A stretch of 64,000 nucleotides of DNA from Candidatus Dormiibacterota bacterium (GTDB taxonomy: Bacteria; Chloroflexota; Dormibacteria; CF-121): positions 62,001 through 126,000 of the forward strand of contig DASZZN010000009.1 of NCBI GenBank assembly GCA_035544955.1, read 5' to 3'. Position 1 is the stretch's first letter; each line of letters opens with the position of its first letter. The notes under the pieces are model-generated. The model did not search any database. It was not told where the DNA came from and worked only from the letters and a program-made list of their open reading frames with translations. Of the stretch, positions 44,381-52,988 are shown piece after piece. The translations under genes and the position numbers were made by a program.

Positions 44381-45421
44381 CTAAACCAGTCCCGACTCCA
44401 GGGTGGTGACCATCTCGGCCAGGGCACGGACGGCCCAGTTGGGACGGTCGGTCATGCCGAAAAGCTGCAATCGGGCTTCGGCGAGGTGCTCGGCCGCCTG
44501 CCGGCGGCAAATGCCCTGGGCGCTGGCCTGGGTGATGATGGCGCGCGCCGTCTCCATCTCGGCGGCGGTGAACCGGGCTCGGGTGAGCAGCGCCCGCAGC
44601 ACGCGCCGGTTGCCGGCCGCCCCGCCTTTGAGTGCGACCAGCGTCGGTAGCGTCTTCTTCCCGTTCTTCAAGTCGCTGCCGACCGCCTTGCCGGTTTGCG
44701 AGCTCGAGCCCCAGACACCGAGCATGTCGTCGATCACCTGGAATGCGACGCCAAGGTGGTAGCCGAACTTGCCGGCTTTGTCGAGCGACTCGTCGCCCAC
44801 GCCCGCCGCCAGTCCGCCCAGCCGGGCCGAGCACTCGAAAAGCGCCGCCGTCTTGAGGCCGATCATCTCCAGGTACTCGTCGACTGAGACGTCGACGCGC
44901 TGTTCGAACTGCAGGTCGATCACCTGGCCGCGACAGAGGGCGAGCATCGCCTCGGAAAGCAGCGAGAGCGCCGGTCGCGTGCGGTCGGCATAGCGTGCGG
45001 GCAGCAGGTCGACAACGGCCCGGGTGACGAGCGCCTCCAGCGCCGCGCCCGCGTTGATCGCCTGGCCCAGCCCCCAGACCTTCCAGACCGATGGCCGGCC
45101 GCGACGAAGCTCATCGCGGTCCTGGACGTCGTCGAAGACTAACGAGAAGTTGTGCACAAGTTCGACGGCGACGGCCGCCCACAGCGCGTCCGCGTAGCGT
45201 CGCCCGAACGCCTCGCAGGTGAGCAACGCGATGTTTGCCCGCAGCCGCTTGCCAGGGCGGTCGCCGGATTTGCGCAAGCCGAGGTGGTACTGCACCATCT
45301 CGGTCAGGAGCGAGCTCTGACTCGAGCCGGCCCGCTGCGAGAGGCGCGAAAGTTCGCGGTCGAGCGCCTGGTTCATCGCCTGCAGGCGATCGGTGCGGCT
45401 GGCGAAGCTCTTGGTCTTCAC
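44381..45421 (-). CDS. Short-chain polyprenyl diphosphate synthase (GGPP type)
   Basis: 346 residues. Condenses isopentenyl diphosphate with allylic diphosphates. The first Asp-rich motif is DDVQD (97-101) in LVFDDVQDRDELRRGRPS. The second is DDMLG (231-235) in FQVIDDMLGVWG, with the usual GKAVGSDLKNGKKTLPT after it. Product length cannot be read safely, but the class II and class I cyclases in the same operon suggest C20 geranylgeranyl diphosphate. It starts 4 nt after the fni stop, so the operon is tightly packed. Confidence 0.88.
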   Translation of the reverse strand: MKTKSFASRTDRLQAMNQALDRELSRLSQRAGSSQSSLLTEMVQYHLGLRKSGDRPGKRLRANIALLTCEAFGRRYADALWAAVAVELVHNFSLVFDDVQDRDELRRGRPSVWKVWGLGQAINAGAALEALVTRAVVDLLPARYADRTRPALSLLSEAMLALCRGQVIDLQFEQRVDVSVDEYLEMIGLKTAALFECSARLGGLAAGVGDESLDKAGKFGYHLGVAFQVIDDMLGVWGSSSQTGKAVGSDLKNGKKTLPTLVALKGGAAGNRRVLRALLTRARFTAAEMETARAIITQASAQGICRRQAAEHLAEARLQLFGMTDRPNWAVRALAEMVTTLESGLV

Positions 45422-45425
45422 GCCA

Positions 45426-46475
45426 TCATCGAGCTTCCGTGGGTGGGTTGGCCTTGAGGGCGGCGATGGTGGGTGCCCCGGCGCAGAACATGGCGACGCG
45501 TAGCTGCCAGGCGAAGCCGTCCAGCAGTCGCCGTACCGACTCTTCGCCCTCCGAAGCCGCAGCGAGGACGGCGTGGGCGAAACCGGTCAGGTCCGCCCCC
45601 AGTCCGATCGCCTTGGCGGCATCGAGACCGTGATGCAGTCCGCCGCTGGCGATCAGCGGCAACCGCGGTGCCGCGCGGTGCGTCGCGACCAGCGCCTCGG
45701 CCGTCGGGATGCCCCACTCGGAGAAGGCGAGGGCGAGCTCGACTTCCTCGGGTCGCTCGCGCCGAAAGGCCTCCACCCGGGCGAAGCTGGTGCCGCCCAG
45801 GCCGGCCACGTCGATGGCGGCGACGCCGGCTTTCGCCAGCAGCGTCGCGGTTTGCTCCGAGATGCCACAGCCGACTTCTTTCACGATCACCGGAACGGGC
45901 AGCTCCTGGCATAACATGGCGATCTTCTCGATCAATCCCTTGAAGTTGTGGTCGCCTTCCGGCTGCAGCGCCTCCTGCAGCGGGTTGAGATGCAGCACCA
46001 GGGCATCGGCCCCGATCATCTCGATCGCTTCCAGGCACTGTTCCTTGCGCATGCCGTAGTTCAGCTGGACGGCGCCGAGGTTGGCGAAGAGCAGGACGTC
46101 GGGGGCGACGCTACGGACCTGGTAGGTGGGGCGGAGGTCCTTGTGGGTCAGCCCGGCACGCTGGGAGCCGACGCCGAAGGCAATCCCGACGGTCTGCGCG
46201 ACCAGCGCCAGCCGGCGGTTGATGTCGCCGGCGGCCTGCGCGCCACCGGTCATGCTGGAGATCAGGAAGGGGAGCTTGAGCGGTTTGCCCAGAAAGCTCG
46301 TGGTGGTGTCGATCGCGTCCAGGTCAAGGTCCGGGAGCGCCTGGTGGGTGAAGGCGAAGCGCTCGAAGCCGGCGCCGCGCGTCGACTGGACGGAGGCCTC
46401 GAGTGATAACCGCAGATGTTCGAGCTTGCGCTGCGCGATGCGAGAGACCGGATGGCCGTTCGCGTCCAGCGCCAT
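45426..46475 (-). CDS. fni: Type II isopentenyl diphosphate isomerase
   Basis: 349 residues. FMN-dependent enzyme that interconverts isopentenyl and dimethylallyl diphosphate. R-K-x-E-H near the N-terminus (RKLEHLRL), PFLISSMTGG, VLHLNPLQEALQPEGD (conserved Asn, Gln, Glu), and GLGGTSFARVE are typical. Length fits the family. It supplies the C5 starter for the polyprenyl synthase directly downstream, and it starts 3 nt after the GGDEF/HD-GYP gene stop. Confidence 0.94.
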   Translation of the reverse strand: MALDANGHPVSRIAQRKLEHLRLSLEASVQSTRGAGFERFAFTHQALPDLDLDAIDTTTSFLGKPLKLPFLISSMTGGAQAAGDINRRLALVAQTVGIAFGVGSQRAGLTHKDLRPTYQVRSVAPDVLLFANLGAVQLNYGMRKEQCLEAIEMIGADALVLHLNPLQEALQPEGDHNFKGLIEKIAMLCQELPVPVIVKEVGCGISEQTATLLAKAGVAAIDVAGLGGTSFARVEAFRRERPEEVELALAFSEWGIPTAEALVATHRAAPRLPLIASGGLHHGLDAAKAIGLGADLTGFAHAVLAAASEGEESVRRLLDGFAWQLRVAMFCAGAPTIAALKANPPTEAR

Positions 46476-46478
46476 GGG

Positions 46479-48905
46479 CTAGCTCGCGGCCGCCGTGGCG
46501 TCTGGCGTGCCGGGGTGATCGTCGTGCACGTCGGCCTCGAGAGCGTCCGGGTTCTCCGCCTGGCGCTTGCGCATCATCTGGATGAAGTAGTCGACGATGA
46601 TCGGGTCGAACTGCGTGCCCTTGCCGGCCTCCAGTTGCGCGAGCGCGAACTCCGGCGTGCGCCGCTGGCGATAGGGCCGCGTCGACGTCATCGCGTGATA
46701 GGCGTCGCAGACGGAGACGATGCGGGCATGCAGCGGGATGTTCTGACCCGCCAACCCGTCCGGGTAACCGCTGCCGTCGTACCACTCGTGGTGATGCAAG
46801 ACGACGTTCAGGATCTGGCGGAAGGCCTTGATCGGCTGCAGGATGCGCGCGCCCAGGATTGGGTGCATGCGCATGATCAGCTTCTCGTCCTCGTCGAGCT
46901 TGCCTTCTTTGAGGAGCACCTTGTCGACGACGCCGATCTTGCCGACGTCATGCAGAATCGCCGCCAGGCGCAGCTGGTTCTTGTGTGCCCCCGAGAGCTG
47001 CAGCATGTCGCCCAGGTCTTCGGCCAGCTTGGCCACCGACTGCGAGTGGCCGCTGGTATAGGGGTCCTTGGCGTCGATCGACGCCGCGAGCGCGTTGAGC
47101 GCCTCCAGCGTCGCCTCGCTGTTGGGCGACAGCATGCCTTCGGCGAGCTCTTCCAGGTGGCTCGAGTTGGCGATCTGGCCAAGCCGTTTCTCGAGCGTCG
47201 CGACCATGCCGGGACCGACCGTGTCGGCGCTCGCCAGCTGCGCCACGACTTCGCTGAGGACCGAGTCCAGGGCGGCGACGCTTTCCAGCTCGCAGGCGCC
47301 ACAGATGCAGTTGCGGCCACGCTTCTTCGCCATGTACATGGCGAGGTCGGCTCGGTTCAGCAGCTCGTCGCGGTTGCGGGCATCCACCGGATAGGTCGCC
47401 CACCCGACCGACGCCGTCAGCGGCGCGAAGATGGTCTTGGGGTTGTACATGAAGACTTTCGAAAGCGTGTCGCAGATCTCCTGCGCCCGGATCGGCGCGG
47501 TCTGGATGTCGACGCCCGGGAGGATGGCGACGAACTCCTCGCCGCCGTAGCGGGTCACGGTGTCCTCGCGTCGCATGGTGGACGAGATCGTCCGCGCGGC
47601 GGCTTTCAACGCTACGTCACCGGCCGCGTGGCCGAAGCTGTCGTTGTAGACCTTGAAGCGGTCGAGGTCGATCATCATCACGGTGATCGAGCCACCGGTG
47701 TCTTTCGTCTTCTCCATCTCTTCGTCGAACCTGGTGTGGAAATAGCGGTGGTTCGGCAGGCCGGTGACCGAGTCGGTGACCGACAGCTTCTGCGCCTGAT
47801 CGAGGGCGTGGGCGTTGCGCATGGCAATGCCGGCACGCTCGGCGAAGGTCAGCATCAGCTCCTGCTCGGTCTGGCGAAGCGGTTGCTCGCGTCCCACGAA
47901 GCCGACGATCATGTCGGCGATCGCGCGCGCGCCGTGGAAGACCGGGATCCGGAACCACATGCCGGGCGGTAGCGGCTTGTGCTCGTTGGGCAAGAGAAGG
48001 TTGGGGTCCGACACCGCGATCACCTGCTCGCCGACCGCCGGCGTCAGGGCCAGGCGAGCCGTGGCCAGGTCGACCCCGGCGTGGTGTTCCTTCAGCTCGG
48101 GCGTCCAGTCGACGTAGAGCATCGAGGCCGGCGGCATCGACTCGTCCTGGCCGATCAAGGGGGGCATCTGCACCTGCATCAGGAAGGCGTCGGCGTTGAG
48201 CAACGAGCGGCCTTTCTCGGCGGTCAGCTGGCAGGTCTGCTCGAACTCGAGGTCCCGGTTCAGCTCGACCGTGACTTCCGACAGCGAGGCATGCGCCCGC
48301 TCCAATTCCTCCTGCAGAGCTCGCTCCGCGCGCCGGGCGCGGTCGCCGACGAAACCGACGAAGATGCCGGTCAGGGCGACAAAGCCGGTGCGCATCGCCA
48401 GGTTGGTGAGGTCGTTCAGCGTCAGCGCCGTGCCCTGGACCGTGTTGCCGTAGTAGACGACGGCGGTGTAGCTGAGCGCAATCGTCAGAACGGCCACGAT
48501 CGCGGCCAGTCCACCGAATCGAACCGCGGTTGTCACGGTCACAACGAAGTAGGCTAAGAAGAACGGCGACGCGAGGCCGCCGGTGACGGCAACGCCACCG
48601 GTCACCAGCAGCACGTCACCGATGGCCGAGATGTAGCCCGCCGTCAGCCATTCCGGCTTGCGCGGCAGCAACACGACGAGGAGAGTCAGGTTGTAGATCG
48701 CGCCCAGGCCGATCAGGGCCAGCAGGGTCACCAGCGACTGGCTGTTGAGGCTGGACGACAGGAAGGGGAGGGCGCCGAGCGAGACGAGAATCGCGAGCCA
48801 GCGGATCCAGATGATGCGCCGCTCCATCTCGATCGCCGACGCATCCGGCCTCCCGGCCTCCGACGGCTTGCGGGCGCCGAGCTTCAGGTTGATGGAGCTG
48901 CTCAT
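46479..48905 (-). CDS. Membrane GGDEF and HD-GYP protein (c-di-GMP metabolism)
   Basis: 808 residues. Order: about six membrane helices (30-195), a coiled linker, a GAF-like sensor (about 220-370), a GGDEF domain with GGEEF at 454-458 and an RxxD inhibitory site (RRED, 445-448), a short CxCxxC cluster (533-538), and a C-terminal HD-GYP domain with HD at 652-653 and HHEWYDGSGYPDG near 705-716. It should both make and break cyclic di-GMP, or switch between them. The start is the ATG at 48905, 8 nt after the terpene synthase stop; a longer frame to 49550 is a shadow of that gene. Its position between terpene genes is unusual. The cysteine cluster could bind metal or sense redox state, which is speculative. 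Confidence 0.93.
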   Translation of the reverse strand: MSSSINLKLGARKPSEAGRPDASAIEMERRIIWIRWLAILVSLGALPFLSSSLNSQSLVTLLALIGLGAIYNLTLLVVLLPRKPEWLTAGYISAIGDVLLVTGGVAVTGGLASPFFLAYFVVTVTTAVRFGGLAAIVAVLTIALSYTAVVYYGNTVQGTALTLNDLTNLAMRTGFVALTGIFVGFVGDRARRAERALQEELERAHASLSEVTVELNRDLEFEQTCQLTAEKGRSLLNADAFLMQVQMPPLIGQDESMPPASMLYVDWTPELKEHHAGVDLATARLALTPAVGEQVIAVSDPNLLLPNEHKPLPPGMWFRIPVFHGARAIADMIVGFVGREQPLRQTEQELMLTFAERAGIAMRNAHALDQAQKLSVTDSVTGLPNHRYFHTRFDEEMEKTKDTGGSITVMMIDLDRFKVYNDSFGHAAGDVALKAAARTISSTMRREDTVTRYGGEEFVAILPGVDIQTAPIRAQEICDTLSKVFMYNPKTIFAPLTASVGWATYPVDARNRDELLNRADLAMYMAKKRGRNCICGACELESVAALDSVLSEVVAQLASADTVGPGMVATLEKRLGQIANSSHLEELAEGMLSPNSEATLEALNALAASIDAKDPYTSGHSQSVAKLAEDLGDMLQLSGAHKNQLRLAAILHDVGKIGVVDKVLLKEGKLDEDEKLIMRMHPILGARILQPIKAFRQILNVVLHHHEWYDGSGYPDGLAGQNIPLHARIVSVCDAYHAMTSTRPYRQRRTPEFALAQLEAGKGTQFDPIIVDYFIQMMRKRQAENPDALEADVHDDHPGTPDATAAAS

Positions 48906-48913
48906 GGATCCGG

Positions 48914-49831
48914 TTAGCTTGCCTTCAGCACCCGTTCGGGCCGGCCCTGGCTGTGGCGGCCACCGGGAGCTTCGTAGAAGTCGAGTAGGACCTGCGTGCT
49001 GTCGATCAGGTGGCTGAGAAATTGCTGCGTGATGCCGGTCCGGCGCTCGCGCGCGATGGCCTTCTTCAGCTGCTCGAACTCTTCTTCCATCAAGTGATGG
49101 ACGGCGTCGCGGGCGCTCTCCAATGTCCGCTCGGCGGACCCGCCAAAGATCAGGTCGACCGAGTTGAAGCGGCCCTGCGCCGATTCGCGCTCGTGCGTGC
49201 GCAGGTCGTTCGCCAGCCGCACCACGCGCGCAGCCTGGCAGATGTGGCCGAAGATCCGGTTCTTCAGTTCTTGCGAGACGTCCTGGTAGGAAAACGCCAG
49301 GATCGAGACTTGCACGATGGGGAAGGAGCTGCTGTACATGCCGTTCGCCAGGTAGGCGTCGAGCGTGACGCGCTCCTTGTGCTTGAGCCAGTGGTTCTCC
49401 TGGAGCATCGTCCAGATCGATTTCTCCCAGACCAGCCGGCGCATGGCGGTCCATTCCTCGGGGACTTCGTCTTCGCGGAACTGCTCCTCGATCTTGCCCG
49501 CCACCGTGGCGTTGACAAGGGGCATCTGGCTCAGATCGCGGTTCGGCCACAGCAAGAAGTTCTGGCAGACCCGGCGGTAGTCGGCCAGGTCGAGCTCGGG
49601 ATGTTCCTCTTCCAGATAGTCGTCGATGTAGACGATGTACGCCATCGTCCGCGCCAGCGTGAGGGCTTGCTCGAAGCTCGCGCTCGGATGCAGCAGCACG
49701 GCGGCGCGGCAGACCTCGCCCAGCATGTCATCCCCTCGCGGGTTCGCGTCGACCAGATGGCGCACGACCAGGCCTTCGTCGGCCTGCCGCATCAGATTCT
49801 CTTTGAGCTTGTTAATTCGCCGGTCTAGCAT
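48914..49831 (-). CDS. Class I terpene synthase (diterpene synthase type)
   Basis: 305 residues. It has the two metal-binding motifs of class I cyclases at the usual spacing: an Asp-rich DDYLEE (70-75) in YIVYIDDYLEEE, and an NSE-type NDLRTHERE (208-216, N208, T212, E216). Such enzymes ionise a diphosphate to start cyclisation. Beside a class II cyclase, the likely substrate is the copalyl-type diphosphate it makes, as in bacterial ent-kaurene pathways. The ATG at 49831 lies 20 nt inside the end of the class II gene, so the two are translationally coupled. It could in principle be a head-to-head (phytoene-like) synthase, but the NSE motif argues against that. Confidence 0.8.
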   Translation of the reverse strand: MLDRRINKLKENLMRQADEGLVVRHLVDANPRGDDMLGEVCRAAVLLHPSASFEQALTLARTMAYIVYIDDYLEEEHPELDLADYRRVCQNFLLWPNRDLSQMPLVNATVAGKIEEQFREDEVPEEWTAMRRLVWEKSIWTMLQENHWLKHKERVTLDAYLANGMYSSSFPIVQVSILAFSYQDVSQELKNRIFGHICQAARVVRLANDLRTHERESAQGRFNSVDLIFGGSAERTLESARDAVHHLMEEEFEQLKKAIARERRTGITQQFLSHLIDSTQVLLDFYEAPGGRHSQGRPERVLKAS

Positions 49832-51266
49832 GTTCGCTCCTCGCGAGCAGGATCTGGGCCGAGAGCACGGCTGAACGGACAACCTGGGTTGGCCCGTAGA
49901 GCGTCTTGCCGACCCACATAGGAATGACGGGTTCGCCCTCCGTTTCATGTAGGTAGGCGGCAGCCCGGCGGAGTTGCTCTTTGATCTCGGACCGGAATTC
50001 GGCAGGTGCCAGCATGAGGGCCTGCACCGCGTAGGCGGTCTCTTCCGGGGTGCCCTGTTTGAACCAGCCCCAGGAGCCGTCCTCCCGCTGGGTCTTCGAA
50101 AGCCAGGCGAAGGCCGGTAGGCAGAGATCGGGTGCCGACGTGGTGAGCGCGAAGACGGCGTGGGCGGTGGCATAGAAGGGGGATCCATGCCACTTGTCGA
50201 CCCAGTGGTCGCCGTCTACGCGCGCATCACGCAGGTACTTGACGACTTTCTGTTGAATCACGTGCTGGCGGGGGAAGGGGGGAGCGACCTGGAGCACCTC
50301 GAGGATATGGGCGTTGGCCGTTACAGAAGCGTCACGCTCGAGCGGAAACGTGAAGAAGAAATTCACGCCCTCGAACGGCCGGAGTGGCCCGGCCGAGATC
50401 GGGAAGCCGTAGCGATGCAACACGCTGAGCGTCAGCGCCGTGTCATCCGAGTCGGGCCGCAGTCCATGCATTGACACCCCGACGCCGTCGTCGGTGAGCG
50501 CCTGCGCGAGGTAGCGCACGAGCGGCTGCGCTTCCGCCGGGCGCTGGTCGGCGCGGGCCAGGTTGTAGAGCACCCAGGCGATCTCGAAGACCTCGAAGGG
50601 CGCGACGGTCGGCAGGCTGCCGTCGCCCCGATTGCGCAGCAACATGGCGATGTACTCGTTCGCCTGCTCGTCGCGGGTCTTGAGCATGAAGTAGGCGGTC
50701 GCCGAGGGCGAGTTCGCGAAGGAGCCGTTGGCGGAGAGTTGCTTCCGGGCGGCCTCGATGTCCAGCCGGTTGCCCAGGTATTCGAGCGAGTGCAGTAAGG
50801 GCGTCGCCACGTTGTAGACGAGCCGGGGCGGGATGTGCCCGATCTTCGCGTCCCTCTGGGCGGAGATTCCCATGAACCGCTCGTACGGTAGTGGCAGCTC
50901 GCGAAGCTTGGCCGCGTCGAGCATCGCCGGCAGCACCAGCTCGAAGCCGGCCAGGTCGGGGCCCGTCTGCCAGTTGCCGGTATCTTCGTGGACGAAGCGA
51001 AGCGCCTTGACGCGTGCCCGGTGGGCGGCACCGTCCTGGAGGTTCTGCGGCAGGTCGACCAGCGCGACCAGCGCGCTCAGGGTCGAAACTAGCTTGTCCT
51101 TGGGAATCGGCAGCGCCGTTCCGAAGCTTCCATCCGCGTTCTGGCTGCGGAGCAGCCAGCCCAGCGTCTGGGGATAGGCCATGGCATTGGGATCGTTCGG
51201 CTCGCGCAGGCGGGCGACGAACGCCGTGTCGTAGGCCGCCGCCGAGATCTCGCCCTGCTGGAGCAA
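49812..51266 (-). CDS. Class II diterpene cyclase (copalyl diphosphate synthase type)
   Basis: 484 residues from a TTG at 51266. It protonates and cyclises an allylic diphosphate such as geranylgeranyl diphosphate while keeping the diphosphate. The catalytic DxDD reads DSDD (272-275) in GLRPDSDDTALT. SAAAYDTAFVAR near the N-terminus and WVGKTLYGPTQVVRSAV near the C-terminus are hallmarks of bacterial copalyl-diphosphate synthases. Repeats QNADGSFG and QREDGSWGW are of the terpene-cyclase QW type. The frame stays open and protein-like upstream to 51404 (ELPLPAATRQLLALLQ), but no ATG, GTG or TTG is there; ATT at 51377 or ATC at 51353 are the only AUN codons. The TTG cuts through a conserved helix, so the real start is probably upstream. 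First gene of the operon. Confidence 0.85.
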   Translation of the reverse strand: MLQQGEISAAAYDTAFVARLREPNDPNAMAYPQTLGWLLRSQNADGSFGTALPIPKDKLVSTLSALVALVDLPQNLQDGAAHRARVKALRFVHEDTGNWQTGPDLAGFELVLPAMLDAAKLRELPLPYERFMGISAQRDAKIGHIPPRLVYNVATPLLHSLEYLGNRLDIEAARKQLSANGSFANSPSATAYFMLKTRDEQANEYIAMLLRNRGDGSLPTVAPFEVFEIAWVLYNLARADQRPAEAQPLVRYLAQALTDDGVGVSMHGLRPDSDDTALTLSVLHRYGFPISAGPLRPFEGVNFFFTFPLERDASVTANAHILEVLQVAPPFPRQHVIQQKVVKYLRDARVDGDHWVDKWHGSPFYATAHAVFALTTSAPDLCLPAFAWLSKTQREDGSWGWFKQGTPEETAYAVQALMLAPAEFRSEIKEQLRRAAAYLHETEGEPVIPMWVGKTLYGPTQVVRSAVLSAQILLARSEHARPAN

Positions 51267-51505
51267 GGCCAGCAGCTGGCGGGTGGCGGCCGGTAACGGC
51301 AGTTCACCCGGCCGTGGCAGAACGTCCTTGGTTGTGGAGTGGACGTCGTTGATTTCCGTAGTCGCGACCCCCTTAATGGCGCTTGCGGTGCGCCTACCCG
51401 GAGGCTACTGCCGGCCCGTTGCGGGATACGTTGCGGTACGGCGTCACGGGGCCGTATCGCCGGTGACAGGCCCATGACCCTGGAAAGCGGTCCGCGTTCC
51501 GGGCG

Positions 51506-52813
51506 TTGTCCGAATACGGGTCTTGCGGGACGGGGCCCGAAGAGAGGGACGGGTTGTTTCGGCCGAAGGTGTTATCGGGCGGGCTGGACCGGCGCGCCAA
51601 CTGCATGGTGTTGGTTCACGGCGCCTACACGGCGGCCAACCTGCTCGCCGGGACGTTCCTCTCCATCTTTCTCTGGCGGGCGAGCCATGACCTGGCGCCG
51701 ATCGCCGTCTACAGCGGCCTGAGCGCGCTCATGATTCCCGCGGCGTTCCTCGCCAATGGCCTGCTCTGGCGGGGCTTGGGCGCCGGCGCCTTGATCCGGT
51801 TGGGCCTCTTTGGCTGTGGCCTCTCCTACCTGGTGATCCTGATGTTGGGAAACGACGCCCCGCACTGGGTCGTCGTCCTGGGCCTCCTTCGGGGCGTGGC
51901 CGAAGGTTTCTACTGGTCCGGCTTCCACCTGGTCACCTACGACACGACCTCGGACCGGGACCGGGACCGCTACTTCGGCGCCCAGGCGACGGCCAGCTTG
52001 TTCCTGACCGCGACGCTCCCGCCGGCCGCCGGCGCGATCATCGTGGCGGGTACCCACGTGGGCGGGGCCTACCGCGGCTACCAGCTGGTCTTCGCGCTGT
52101 CCACCGTGGTGCTGATGGCGGCCATGGTGCTGGCCGGGCAATTGCCCTCGTCGGCGAGGCCGCGGCTGTCGCTCCGCCGGGTCGCCACCCTGGCGCGCCG
52201 CAACCCCGACTGGCGCTGGGTGACCCGCGCGCGGCTCGCGGACGGCTTCACCGGGAGCCTGGTCGGGCTGGTACTGACGATCTTGATGTTTCTCGTGCTC
52301 AAGAACGAGCAGCAGGTCGGCAACTTCAACGGCTTGATGGGACTGCTGGGTGTCGGCATCAGCCTGGGGCTGGCGGCGTTCATGAAGCCGCGGCACCGGA
52401 TTGCCTGCGCCCTGGTCGGCGGCGCGCTGCTGGTGCTCTCGACCTTCTTGTTGCCGCTGTATCTGACCGCCTGGGCGATCGTTGGATTCGGGTTACTGCG
52501 CGCCATCGGTGGCCCGCTGCACGGCAACGCGCTCGCGCCCGTGGCGCTGCAGGTGATCGACCGCGATCCGACGCCACAGTTGATGCGCTACGACTACATC
52601 GTTCACCAGGAGCTGTGCCTGGGGATCGGGCGCGTGCTCAGCATCGGCTGTTTCCTGTTGCTGGCCGCGCCCATGAACCAGATGCTGCTGGCCCGCATCG
52701 TCGTCGCCGTCGCCGGCGCCGCCCCGATCCTGATCTGGGCCTCCTTTGCCCGTATCCCCCGGTTGCCGCCTGCCACGGATGCCGAAAACCGAGTGCTTCC
52801 GGCCGCGGCGTGA
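51506..52813 (+). CDS. MFS transporter divergent to the terpene operon
   Basis: 435 residues with about twelve helices. The loop after helix 4 is SGFHLVTYDTTSDRDRDRYFG, a recognisable pattern of a Bacillus YqgE-like MFS branch. The TTG at 51506 is used; the first helix starts near residue 35, so the true start could be a later codon such as ATG at 51605. It shares its promoter region (51405-51505) with the terpene operon and is a candidate exporter of its product. Substrate unknown. Confidence 0.8.
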   Translation: MSEYGSCGTGPEERDGLFRPKVLSGGLDRRANCMVLVHGAYTAANLLAGTFLSIFLWRASHDLAPIAVYSGLSALMIPAAFLANGLLWRGLGAGALIRLGLFGCGLSYLVILMLGNDAPHWVVVLGLLRGVAEGFYWSGFHLVTYDTTSDRDRDRYFGAQATASLFLTATLPPAAGAIIVAGTHVGGAYRGYQLVFALSTVVLMAAMVLAGQLPSSARPRLSLRRVATLARRNPDWRWVTRARLADGFTGSLVGLVLTILMFLVLKNEQQVGNFNGLMGLLGVGISLGLAAFMKPRHRIACALVGGALLVLSTFLLPLYLTAWAIVGFGLLRAIGGPLHGNALAPVALQVIDRDPTPQLMRYDYIVHQELCLGIGRVLSIGCFLLLAAPMNQMLLARIVVAVAGAAPILIWASFARIPRLPPATDAENRVLPAAA

Positions 52814-52826
52814 CCGAGGACCGATA

Positions 52827-52971
52827 GGGGGCAAACCGTTAGGTCGCTCGTAAGGTCGACCCGGTAACGACGCGGGCACAAGTCGAGGGGAGTCGAAGGG
52901 CTGGGCGCCCTCGTAATGCCTACCGAAACGGCTTAGCGCGTTTAGTGAGGTAGCGGGGCACCCACGCGTGG
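52827..52971 (+). promoter_or_regulatory. Structured 5' leader of the flp pilin gene
   Basis: The 175-nt gap before the pilin gene is unusually rich in nested stems: GTTAGGTCG (52838-52846) with CGACC-CGG-TAAC (52857-52868); GGGCA (52874-52878) with TGCCT (52917-52921) around CGAGGG/CCCTCG; CTACC (52920-52924) with GGTAG (52949-52953); and the palindrome CCACGCGTGG (52962-52971). GGGGGCAAACC at the 5' end and GGTAGCGGGG at the 3' end recall parts of the cyclic di-GMP-I riboswitch, but the spacing between them is about twice that of the consensus. It is best called a structured leader of unknown type. Confidence 0.4.
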
Positions 52972-52988
52972 TGACCGGAGCACAAACA

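Noticed and set aside
46416-47972. 518-residue open frame on the plus strand over the GGDEF/HD-GYP gene
   Set aside because: Antisense shadow rich in Arg, Gly and Val with no motif; the minus strand carries clear conserved domains.
46479-49550. A 1023-residue version of the GGDEF/HD-GYP protein
   Set aside because: The first 215 residues are a shadow of the terpene synthase gene; the ATG at 48905 is the natural start.
48914-51404. Tuberculosinol-type system (Rv3377c/Rv3378c)
   Set aside because: The second enzyme has class I DDxxE and NSE motifs, which Rv3378c lacks, so a kaurene-synthase-like pairing fits better.
52827-52971. A definite cyclic di-GMP-I riboswitch
   Set aside because: End motifs look alike but the distance between them is about twice normal and the conserved core is missing; reported only as a structured leader.
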